Positions 57,057 through 64,000 of a stretch of DNA of 64,000 bases are shown one piece after another. The first letter of the stretch is position 1, and the number at the start of each line of letters is the position of its first letter. The notes below the pieces were generated by a model. The model was given only the letters and a program-made list of their open reading frames with translations. It made no database searches and was not told the origin of the DNA. A program made the translations under genes and the position numbers. The DNA comes from Gillisella vitis (GTDB lineage Bacteria > Pseudomonadota > Alphaproteobacteria > Rhizobiales > Rhizobiaceae): the NCBI RefSeq assembly GCF_014204625.1, contig NZ_JACHLU010000005.1:62001-126000 (forward strand), written 5' to 3'.

Positions 57057-57775
57057 CGCTTGTTCCTCTGATTGATGCGAAAAACATCACCATGCGCTTT
57101 GGTGGGGTCACGGCGGTGCGGGATGTGAATTTCACGCTGGCCGAATCCGAATTGCGCTGCCTGATTGGCCCCAACGGAGCAGGCAAAAGCACGTTTTTCA
57201 AAATCCTCACCGGGCAATTGCACCCAACCGAAGGCAAGGTCACCTTTCGCGGCACCGACACCACCCGCGCAGAACCGCATGAGATTGCCCGCCTTGGCGT
57301 TGGCATCAAAACACAAGTGCCCAATGTGTTCGATGGTCTGACCGTATTTGAAAACGTGCTGGTGGCCGCCCAGCGTCAGCGCACCGGCCCAACGGCGCGC
57401 AAAATTGTATCGGACGTGCTGGAGCGCCTGCGGCTCACCGGCCTTGCCCACCGTCTGGTGGGGCAATTGGCCCATGGTCAACGACAATGGGTGGAGATTG
57501 CCACCGTTCTCTCGCAAGAGCCCGACCTGATCCTGCTGGATGAACCAGCAGCCGGCATGAACAACGAGGAAGTGCGCCGCACGGCTGAATTGATCAAGGA
57601 AATCAATAAAACCCAGGCCGTGATTGTGGTGGAGCATGACATGGCCTTCATTCGCATGATTGCCAAAACCGTCACCGTCTTTGCCCAAGGGGCCGTGCTG
57701 GTGGAGGGAGATGTGGATACCGTTCTGTCGGATCAGCGGGTGCGCGATGTCTATCTGGGGAGGACGGCGGCATGA
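57053..57775 (+). CDS. ABC ATPase, LivG/UrtD family
   Basis: A 240-residue ATPase from 57053 (GGAGG upstream, ATGA overlap). Walker A GPNGAGKST, Walker B LILLDEPAAGMN, switch VIVVEHDMAFIR. The signature is LAHGQRQWVEIA, the form with LAHGQ(R/K)QW that marks the urea/amide UrtD branch. ATG-TGA coupling on both sides. Confidence 0.9.
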   Translation: MTLVPLIDAKNITMRFGGVTAVRDVNFTLAESELRCLIGPNGAGKSTFFKILTGQLHPTEGKVTFRGTDTTRAEPHEIARLGVGIKTQVPNVFDGLTVFENVLVAAQRQRTGPTARKIVSDVLERLRLTGLAHRLVGQLAHGQRQWVEIATVLSQEPDLILLDEPAAGMNNEEVRRTAELIKEINKTQAVIVVEHDMAFIRMIAKTVTVFAQGAVLVEGDVDTVLSDQRVRDVYLGRTAA

Positions 57776-58491
57776 GCAACGCAACTCCACTGCTTGAGGT
57801 GAAAAACCTGCGCTCCGGCTATGGCCGTATCCCGATTTTGCAAGGCTTGAGCCTCAGTGTTGCTCCCGGCGAACGGGTCGGCATTCTGGGCCACAACGGC
57901 ATGGGAAAATCCACTTTGCTGCGCACCATAACCAGTCATTTGCCCACCAGTGATGGCACAGTGTCGTTTGAAGGAAAATCCATCACCGGGGCAAGCCCCA
58001 CCACGATTGCCAGATCCGGCATCGGCTATGTGCCGCAGGGCCGCGAAATTTTTCCGGGCCTGTCGGTCATGGACAATCTACGGGTGGGGTGCCGTCTGTC
58101 CAAGCGCCCGGAAGCCGACGTTCTCTCTGATATTCTGGAGCTGTTTCCGCGCCTGAAAGCCTATCTGGATCGGCGCGGCGGAGCACTTTCCGGCGGTGAG
58201 CAGCAATTGCTGGCCTTGGCCCGCTGCCTGTGCGGTGATCCCCGTATTGTGCTGCTGGATGAGCCAACGGAAGGCATTCAGCCCTCCATCATCGAAGAGA
58301 TTGCCGATACGCTCAAAGCCGCAGCCCTCAGCCGGGGCCTCGCCATTCTGCTGGTCGAGCAAAATCTTGGCTTTATTGCCGCCGTCAGCGAGCGGGTGCT
58401 GATCCTGCAACGCGGTGAAATTACCCGCGAAGTTCCCCCTGATGCCATGCATGACATTGAGCGGCTGGAAGCCGCTGCCGAATTGGCCTGA
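57772..58491 (+). CDS. ABC ATPase, LivF/UrtE family
   Basis: A 239-residue ATPase with Walker A GHNGMGKST, signature LSGGEQQLLALARC, Walker B IVLLDEPTEGIQPSIIEEI and switch LLVEQNLGF. The GHNGMGKS P-loop and EGIQPSII stretch are UrtE-like. Coupled by ATGA to the UrtD-like gene; the amidase follows 19 bp later. Confidence 0.9.
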   Translation: MSNATPLLEVKNLRSGYGRIPILQGLSLSVAPGERVGILGHNGMGKSTLLRTITSHLPTSDGTVSFEGKSITGASPTTIARSGIGYVPQGREIFPGLSVMDNLRVGCRLSKRPEADVLSDILELFPRLKAYLDRRGGALSGGEQQLLALARCLCGDPRIVLLDEPTEGIQPSIIEEIADTLKAAALSRGLAILLVEQNLGFIAAVSERVLILQRGEITREVPPDAMHDIERLEAAAELA

Positions 58492-58510
58492 TTTTTCGAG
58501 GAGATGTATG

Positions 58511-60079
58511 ATGAACCAGCATGTGACCCCATCCAGCATTGATCTGGTGGAAATGACGGTTGAGCAAGCAGCGGCTGGCCTTGCCAGTGGTGCCTTTACC
58601 GCAGAAGAGCTGACGATTGCCTTTCTGGACCGCATCAAGACCTATAACCCAACCTATAACGCCATCATCTTTCCCAACCCGGAGGCGCTGGAGGATGCTT
58701 GCGAGATTGACCGCAGGCGGGCGGCGGGCGAGGTTTTAGGACCGCTGGCGGGCATTCCGATTGTGGTCAAGGACACCATGGACATGGCCGGTTTTCCCAC
58801 CACGGGCGGCTGGAAACTTCTCTACAGCGGCACCGGCGGCACGGATTTGATGCCGGATCGGGATTCGCCCGTGGTCGCACGAATGCGAACTGCGGGCTGT
58901 ATTATTCTGGGCAAAACCAATGTGCCTGTGCTCAGCGCCACCGGCAGCCACGCCAACGATAGCTGGGCCGGGCCAACTCTGAATTCTGCCGCACCCGACC
59001 GTATGCCCGGTGGCAGCAGCGCGGGCACGGCAACGGCCGTTGGCACCAGCATGGCCATTCTGGGCCTCGCCGAAGAAACCGGCGGCTCGATCCAGAATCC
59101 GGCCTCGGCGCAAGGTCTTGTTGGCCTGAAGCCAACCTTCGCACTGGTGCCCAACGCAGGCGTCATGCCACTGGCGGGCAGCACCCGCGATGTGGTGGGA
59201 CCGATTGCCCGCTGCGTGAAAGACGCAGCCTTGGTGATGGATGTTCTTGCGGGCTATTGCGTTGAAGACCCCAAAACCGTGGCAGGCATTGGCAAGCGGC
59301 CTGTGGGCGGCTACGCAGCATCCATCACGCCCAACGCCATGAAGGGGGCCAAACTGGGGCTTTATGGTCCCGGCTGGCGCAATCGTCCGCTGTCTGACGC
59401 CACCGAAGTGCTTTACGCACGGGCACAAGGCGAAATGACTGGCCTTGGTACCACACTGATTGTTGATCCATTTCAGGGAAGTGGCTTTGCTGATCTGGGC
59501 CAGCCGGTGCCCGGTCTGGACCACTATGATGCCCGTGGCATGGAATGCGTGCCCTATGACATGGTGCTCTATCTGAAGCGTCTCGGCTCCGGCAATCCCT
59601 TTGCCAGCTATGAGGATTTTGCCAAAGCCGTCAGCGCTGAGGACCCGTTTGCAAAAGGCGGCGTGCTGGCTTTCATGAACCATATGCCAGAACTGCTGGA
59701 ATGCATGGCCGACCCCGAAACACCCCCTTCCATGGAGGCGTTTCTAAAGGTGCGTGAACAGTATCTCTCTATTTTCGATGCAGTGATGGCCAAGTATCAA
59801 CTGGATGCTCTGGTCTTTCCGCAAATGCGTGATCCCTTGCCGCCACGTGTGGGCGAAGACAGCATTCACGAAACAACAGTGTGCGAAATCAATATCGCCG
59901 GTCTTCCGGCCCTGACCATACCGGCGGGACATTATGAGGGTGGCTCACCTTTTAACCTGGTGTTCGTAGGCCCATTGTGGTCAGAAGCCAGGCTTTTGTC
60001 TCTCGCGGCTGATTACGAGCAGGCAACCCGCCATCGCAAGGCACCCGATTTGATTTCAGTCGGGGACAAGAGCCCATGA
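58511..60079 (+). CDS. Amidase-signature hydrolase
   Basis: A 522-residue amidase with the Ser-Ser-Lys triad: K87 in GIPIVVKDTMD, the bridging serine in PGGSSAGTA (S169/S170) and the nucleophile S193 in TGGSIQNPASAQGLVGLKPT. The position usually held by Asp before TGGS is Glu (EETGGS). Hydrolyses an amide to acid and ammonia or amine, in the cytosol. Start at 58511, seven bases from GAGGAG; 58508 is an equal-frame alternative. As last gene of the transporter operon it probably acts on the imported compound. Confidence 0.88.
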   Translation: MNQHVTPSSIDLVEMTVEQAAAGLASGAFTAEELTIAFLDRIKTYNPTYNAIIFPNPEALEDACEIDRRRAAGEVLGPLAGIPIVVKDTMDMAGFPTTGGWKLLYSGTGGTDLMPDRDSPVVARMRTAGCIILGKTNVPVLSATGSHANDSWAGPTLNSAAPDRMPGGSSAGTATAVGTSMAILGLAEETGGSIQNPASAQGLVGLKPTFALVPNAGVMPLAGSTRDVVGPIARCVKDAALVMDVLAGYCVEDPKTVAGIGKRPVGGYAASITPNAMKGAKLGLYGPGWRNRPLSDATEVLYARAQGEMTGLGTTLIVDPFQGSGFADLGQPVPGLDHYDARGMECVPYDMVLYLKRLGSGNPFASYEDFAKAVSAEDPFAKGGVLAFMNHMPELLECMADPETPPSMEAFLKVREQYLSIFDAVMAKYQLDALVFPQMRDPLPPRVGEDSIHETTVCEINIAGLPALTIPAGHYEGGSPFNLVFVGPLWSEARLLSLAADYEQATRHRKAPDLISVGDKSP

Positions 60080-60154
60080 GCAGGACGCGATCTATAGAAA
60101 TTCCTGCAACCAGCGGCGATAATGACCCGTCGGTATGGAGGGCAAGGAACAGGC

Positions 60155-60904
60155 ATGGCAGAACATCGCTACGAGGAAATTCTGCGTCATCTCCGTGGCG
60201 AGGGGCGGATTGCGGTGGCCGTGCTGGCGACTGGATTGAGCGTCTCAGAAGAAACCGTGCGGCGCGATCTGGCCGAGCTGGAGCGGCGCGGCCTGTTGCG
60301 CCGGGTGCATGGCGGTGCGGTTCCGCCCCGGCTGGATCAGGAGCAACCACTGATCGAGCGCGGCAAGCACAATATGCGCGGCAAGGCACGGGTGGGCGAG
60401 CTTGCCCAGACATTGCTCACCGACGGCATGTCGATTTTTCTCGATACCGGCACAACAACACTGGCTTTTGCCCGTCAGTTGATTGGCAAAAACATTACCG
60501 TCACCACCAATTCGCTGGACATCACCCTTTTGCTGGGACAAAGCCTGCCAAGGGTCAATCTGACCCCCGGCACGCTCCGCACCAAGGACAATGCGCTGGT
60601 GGGTTACGAAACCATCGCCTATGTCGGGCGCTATTTTTACGACATGGCCTTCATGGGCATTGGCGGCTGCGACATCGCGCTGGGGTGGATGGATTACGAG
60701 GAGCACGAATCCACACTCAGGCAGGCCTTGCGCAGTCGCGCCCGACGCCGGGTGATGCTGGCGGATTTTGGCAAATTCGACCGTCAGGCCTATCTGAAAA
60801 CTTTTGGGCTGGAGGAGCCGCTGACCGTGGTTTGCGACAAGGCACCACCGCCGCATTTCCAGCAGGAATTTGTCCGGCATGAGGTGGACATCCTGCATCC
60901 CTGA
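60155..60904 (+). CDS. DeoR-family regulator
   Basis: A 249-residue regulator starting at 60155 (AAGGA six bases upstream). N-terminal HTH RHLRGEGRIAVAVLATGLSVSEETVRRDLAELERRGLLRRVHGGA is the DeoR signature region (about residues 9-53), followed by the sugar-phosphate-isomerase-like sensor domain with FLDTGTTTLAFARQL and LADFGKFD. Members usually sense a phosphorylated metabolite, which fits the two kinase-like genes downstream. It lies 75 bp after the amidase. Confidence 0.87.
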   Translation: MAEHRYEEILRHLRGEGRIAVAVLATGLSVSEETVRRDLAELERRGLLRRVHGGAVPPRLDQEQPLIERGKHNMRGKARVGELAQTLLTDGMSIFLDTGTTTLAFARQLIGKNITVTTNSLDITLLLGQSLPRVNLTPGTLRTKDNALVGYETIAYVGRYFYDMAFMGIGGCDIALGWMDYEEHESTLRQALRSRARRRVMLADFGKFDRQAYLKTFGLEEPLTVVCDKAPPPHFQQEFVRHEVDILHP

Positions 60905-60908
60905 TGGA

Positions 60909-62183
60909 TTGAACGTGCGGCCCGGCCGGGTTGGTGATCTGGTGCGCGCCTTTGCAAGGTTTGGTGCTCTGCCGACAGGTGGCGTTTCCCGACTGTGCGC
61001 ATCAACGGCTGATGGCGAAGCCCGTGATCACCTGCGGGCGCTGTTGCAACAGGCGGGTGCCGAGATCGCTGTGGATGCGGTTGGCAATCAGTTCGGCCTG
61101 TTCCGCTTGGCGAGTAGCCATGATGCACCCTGTGTCATGATTGGCTCCCACCTTGACAGCCAGCCGCGTGGAGGACGCATTGATGGCACCCTTGGCGTGA
61201 TGGCCGCGCTGGAGATTGGCCAATTGCTGCTGGCTGCAAAACAGCAGGGCCACGGCTTTGAACGGAATTTCTGTCTGGTCAACTGGACCAATGAAGAAGG
61301 TGCGCGTTTTCGTCCCAGTCTGCTGGGCAGCGGTGCATTTGCAGGCCATCACTCTGATGATTTTGCTCTGGCCTGCCGGGATGACGCAGGGGTGACACTG
61401 CAAGACGCTCTGTCATTGATTGGCTATCGCGGCGCGGATGCGCGCCCTGCCATGCCTGCCTTCTACATCGAACTTCACGCCGAGCAGGGACCGCGACTTG
61501 AAACGGCAGGCCGACAGATTGGCCTGGTGACAGGAAACTGGGGCGCTGCCAAACTCGAGCTTGTATTTGAAGGCGTGCAGGCCCACACGGGTCCGACGCC
61601 AATGGCGGAACGGCGCGATGCCCTGCTTGCAGCAGCACGCGCCATTGACGCGCTGCGGCGGCTGGCCGATCAGACACCGCAGATGGTGCACACGTCGGTT
61701 GGCAGAATGATTGTTGCACCCAATTCCTCCAATGTTGTCGCAGCCAGAGTGGAACTGACCGCCGAAATACGCTCCCCTGACGATGATATTCTGATGGAAG
61801 CGGAAAGCGGGTTTCAGCAGACTCTGGATACCATTGCTGAAAACACCCCCGTTGTCCTGCACCGTCCATCGCGGTCGCTACGACGGGCACGCGCCATGCC
61901 AGAAACCATGGTGACGTTTCTGGAGATGTGCAGCACAGCCCTTGGCCAACAGCCCATGCGCCTTGATACGGTATCAGGGCATGACGCCCTGAGCCTGATC
62001 GGGCTTTGCCAGACCGCTCTGGTGTTCGTGCCAAGCATCGGTGGCATTGCCCACAATGAGGCCGAAGCAACGCATGATGACGATATGGATGCTGGAACCA
62101 GCCTGCTGCTGGAAGCCAGCTACCGGCTTTGTTCTGGCATTGAACCGGGCTTCGCTACCCGGCAAAGACACGATGGTGAATGA
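60909..62183 (+). CDS. M20-family amidohydrolase (N-carbamoyl amino acid/allantoate hydrolase type)
   Basis: A protein of about 424 residues in the hydantoinase/carbamoylase branch of peptidase M20. Metal ligands: GSHLDSQPRGGRIDGTLGVM (His and Asp), TNEEGARF (Glu pair), ELHAEQGPRLE (His) and GIAHNEAE (C-terminal His). FEGVQAHTGPTPMAERRDAL is the dimerisation-domain motif. The start is uncertain: TTG at 60909, GTG at 60915, or the ATG at 60870 inside the DeoR gene; family alignment favours the 60909-60915 region. Cleaves N-carbamoyl or ureido groups, releasing ammonia. Overlaps the next gene by ATGA. Confidence 0.83.
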   Translation: MNVRPGRVGDLVRAFARFGALPTGGVSRLCASTADGEARDHLRALLQQAGAEIAVDAVGNQFGLFRLASSHDAPCVMIGSHLDSQPRGGRIDGTLGVMAALEIGQLLLAAKQQGHGFERNFCLVNWTNEEGARFRPSLLGSGAFAGHHSDDFALACRDDAGVTLQDALSLIGYRGADARPAMPAFYIELHAEQGPRLETAGRQIGLVTGNWGAAKLELVFEGVQAHTGPTPMAERRDALLAAARAIDALRRLADQTPQMVHTSVGRMIVAPNSSNVVAARVELTAEIRSPDDDILMEAESGFQQTLDTIAENTPVVLHRPSRSLRRARAMPETMVTFLEMCSTALGQQPMRLDTVSGHDALSLIGLCQTALVFVPSIGGIAHNEAEATHDDDMDAGTSLLLEASYRLCSGIEPGFATRQRHDGE

Positions 62184-63142
62184 CCATGACACGTTCTGAC
62201 AAGCTGCTTGATCCAGGTGAGATTGTTCAAGGTGAAATTGCGCAATGGCTCGGGCAGCCATATCTGATGCATCCACCTTTTTCGGCGACAGTCTCCCCCT
62301 CACACCATGCCGTCGATGCCGAGACCTGCGTGATTCAAACCCGTGATGGACAGCACCGTTACGTGCTGAAAATCTGGCATGATGATCTTCCTCAACCCCC
62401 AGATGGTGCGGCAGTTTTTGCCATGACTCAGGCGGCATCAATGCTTGGCCTTACGCCACAGCCCAGATTATGCCTGAGGAACGGCAACGGCATGGTGATG
62501 GATTATCTTGGTGACAACTGGGCACCTGCACGTTTGCACCAATTGAGCACGGGTGATGGCTTTGAGCGGCTTATGTCGGTCAAACGTGCCGTTCACAGCC
62601 TTGCCCCCTTCCCTGTCAATCGCAATGTGTTTTCCGACATCCGTGATCTGGCAGCCAAAGCACGGCCCATTGCCATCCATTGGCCGCAGGATGCAGAAGC
62701 CATGCTCGCTCTGGCCGATCAACTGGCGCAGGCGATTGCCGCCACAGGCGTTGATCTCGTGCCGGGCCATGCAGATGGAATTGCCTCCAACATCATGCTG
62801 GGGCCAGATGGTGCCGTGCAACTGATTGACTTCGATGAGGCCGGCAATGTCGATCCATTGTTTGATCTGGCCGTGGTGGTCAACGAGATTTTTCCGCTCG
62901 ACACTGCCCGGCACGGGTCCGCTCTGGAAATGCTTGAAGGGCAGGTTCGCCTTTCCTCGAGCGCTCGCCTGACCGCCTATCGTTTTGCCGATGATCTGAA
63001 ATGGGCACTCTGGGGCCTGTTCATGGATGCTGCATCGCCCCGCCGCAATCTCGAGTTTCTCAAATACGGACAATGGCGCTGGCTTCGTTGCCGTATGGCC
63101 ACCAGCACCGTCGACTATCAGGAGATGATTCGCCATGTCTGA
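62180..63142 (+). CDS. Phosphotransferase with aminoglycoside/choline kinase fold (APH family), first of two
   Basis: A 320-residue kinase-fold protein. ATP-binding lysine in RYVLKIWHDD (about residue 64), catalytic loop VPGHADGIASNIML (H-x-D-x4-N, Brenner motif intact) and metal-binding LIDFDEAGNVDPLFDLAVV. Distant from antibiotic kinases; the family also covers choline, homoserine, and small-molecule alcohol or amine kinases. Start in an ATGA overlap with the M20 gene, and its end overlaps the next kinase gene by 8 bases. Confidence 0.82.
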   Translation: MTMTRSDKLLDPGEIVQGEIAQWLGQPYLMHPPFSATVSPSHHAVDAETCVIQTRDGQHRYVLKIWHDDLPQPPDGAAVFAMTQAASMLGLTPQPRLCLRNGNGMVMDYLGDNWAPARLHQLSTGDGFERLMSVKRAVHSLAPFPVNRNVFSDIRDLAAKARPIAIHWPQDAEAMLALADQLAQAIAATGVDLVPGHADGIASNIMLGPDGAVQLIDFDEAGNVDPLFDLAVVVNEIFPLDTARHGSALEMLEGQVRLSSSARLTAYRFADDLKWALWGLFMDAASPRRNLEFLKYGQWRWLRCRMATSTVDYQEMIRHV

Positions 63143-64000
63143 GCCAAGCCACAGCACTGATACGCCCCTGACGATTGAGCGCGTGCTTGAGCATATTCCA
63201 GCATGGAAAGGCCGTATCAGCCAGTTTGCCGCCGTAGGGGGCGGCATCAGCAATTCCAATTGGCGGGTCTGGATTGCGGGCGATTCCAGAAGCTACTTTG
63301 TCAAAATTCCCGGACGGGGAACAGAAATGTTTATCAACCGTGCAGTGGCACTTGAGGCCAGTCTGAAAGCAGAGGCTGCTGGCATTGGCCCACGGGTTCT
63401 CCAGATTGACGCACCTGAAGGCGTCGAAATTGTCGAATTCGTGGACGGTTACCGCACCGCCTCGAACCGGGATTTTCTACGCGACAGCGTGCGCCTCGCT
63501 GTCATTGGGGCCTATCGCAAACTGCATGGCTGCGAACCCCTATCGCAAACCAAAACCGTGTTTGACATGATTGAGGAACATCGTGAACAGATTGCCACGG
63601 TCTCGGCCTCCATGCCGGATGCAACAAACGGCCTGATCACCGCTTACGGCCAGGCGCGGCAGGCGCTGGAGGCCGCGGGCCTCGATTTCGTTCCTTGCTT
63701 CAATGATCCGATGCCCGGAAATTTCCTGCTCAGCCCCACCGATCATCTGGTGTTGATTGATTATGAATATTCGTCAAACAACGACCGCTGCTATGACCTT
63801 GGGGCCTGGAGCACCGAAATGTTTTTCGATACCGACACCGAGGCGGCGATGATCGAAGCCTATTTCGGTACATTTGATCCGCGAATGATGAACCGGGTCA
63901 CGGTTTACAAGGCCCTGGCCGACATCAAATGGGCGCTTTGGTCCATGCTGCAAAATAAAATCTCACTGCTGGAGTTTGATTTCAGCAAATATGGATTGTG
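63135..64000 (+). CDS. Choline/ethanolamine kinase-like phosphotransferase, second of two (3' end outside window)
   Basis: An open frame from the ATG at 63135 runs to the right edge without a stop (about 288 residues visible). N-terminal AVGGGISNSNWRVWIAG is the nucleotide loop, YFVKIPGRG carries the ATP lysine, KLHG precedes the catalytic loop, and LIDYEYSSNNDRCYDLGAW is the LicA/choline kinase metal-binding motif. The catalytic loop reads PCFNDPMPGNFLL, keeping the catalytic Asp and Asn but with Phe where HND is usual. Overlaps the preceding kinase gene by 8 bases; the two share little sequence. Confidence 0.82.
   Translation, partial: MSEPSHSTDTPLTIERVLEHIPAWKGRISQFAAVGGGISNSNWRVWIAGDSRSYFVKIPGRGTEMFINRAVALEASLKAEAAGIGPRVLQIDAPEGVEIVEFVDGYRTASNRDFLRDSVRLAVIGAYRKLHGCEPLSQTKTVFDMIEEHREQIATVSASMPDATNGLITAYGQARQALEAAGLDFVPCFNDPMPGNFLLSPTDHLVLIDYEYSSNNDRCYDLGAWSTEMFFDTDTEAAMIEAYFGTFDPRMMNRVTVYKALADIKWALWSMLQNKISLLEFDFSKYGL

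Overview
The window looks like a piece of an alphaproteobacterial chromosome or large replicon, most likely Rhizobiaceae. The reasons are moderate GC content, dense operons with ATGA overlaps, many ABC uptake systems with catabolic enzymes, RIME-like palindromic elements (two copies) and several other dispersed palindromes typical of rhizobial intergenic DNA. The genus cannot be fixed from sequence alone. I saw no rRNA, tRNA, CRISPR array, transposase or phage gene.

Layout. 1-8.8 kb: the 3' part of a giant gene made only of Ser/Thr-rich octapeptide repeats; it runs off the left edge and ends at a strong hairpin. 8.8-9.2 kb: mosaic of dispersed repeats. 9.2-12.2 kb: D-alanine module (Lrp-type regulator, alanine racemase, D-amino acid dehydrogenase) with a clear dyad operator. 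12.2-13.2 kb: MYG1-family hydrolase. 13.2-21.5 kb: branched-chain-amino-acid-type ABC transporter with a GMC oxidoreductase and a 3-hydroxyisobutyrate dehydrogenase-like enzyme, divergent from a LysR regulator. 21.6-24.8 kb: UDP-galactopyranose mutase with a TPR-GT41 (O-GlcNAc transferase-type) glycosyltransferase. 25.1-36.5 kb: a three-operon acid-sugar cluster: Dpp-type ABC importer, DapA-family aldolase, cytosolic sialidase-like protein, PdxA2-like dehydrogenase, iron alcohol dehydrogenase, four-carbon acid-sugar kinase and a GntR/FCD regulator.

36.9-38.7 kb: soluble double-PAS chemoreceptor. 38.8-42.6 kb: sulfate ABC transporter (sbp-cysTWA). 43.0-44.0 kb: small conserved-looking protein plus an ExoD-family membrane protein. 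44.1-52.0 kb: an aldonate (L-idonate/5-ketogluconate/gluconate) regulon: SMP-30 lactonase, two 3-hydroxyisobutyrate dehydrogenase-family enzymes, IdnD, a 2-hydroxyacid dehydrogenase, IdnO, gluconokinase, a small dimeric-barrel protein and a LacI/GntR-like repressor. Two matching 18-bp operators sit in its two divergent promoter regions. 52.0-53.5 kb: coniferyl-aldehyde-type dehydrogenase. 53.8-64.0 kb: an amide/urea-type ABC transporter behind a sigma-54-like promoter, followed by an amidase, a DeoR regulator, an M20 carbamoylase-type hydrolase and two phosphotransferase (choline/aminoglycoside kinase fold) genes, the last cut by the right edge.

Most notable: the giant octad-repeat protein and its 7/10-octad superperiod; the GT41 plus Glf pair nearby, which could modify such a Ser/Thr-rich protein; the acid-sugar cluster, whose enzyme set fits no pathway I know exactly; the amidase/carbamoylase/kinase cluster under probable nitrogen control; and dispersed repeats that supply the stop codons, and in idnD the last residues, of resident genes.
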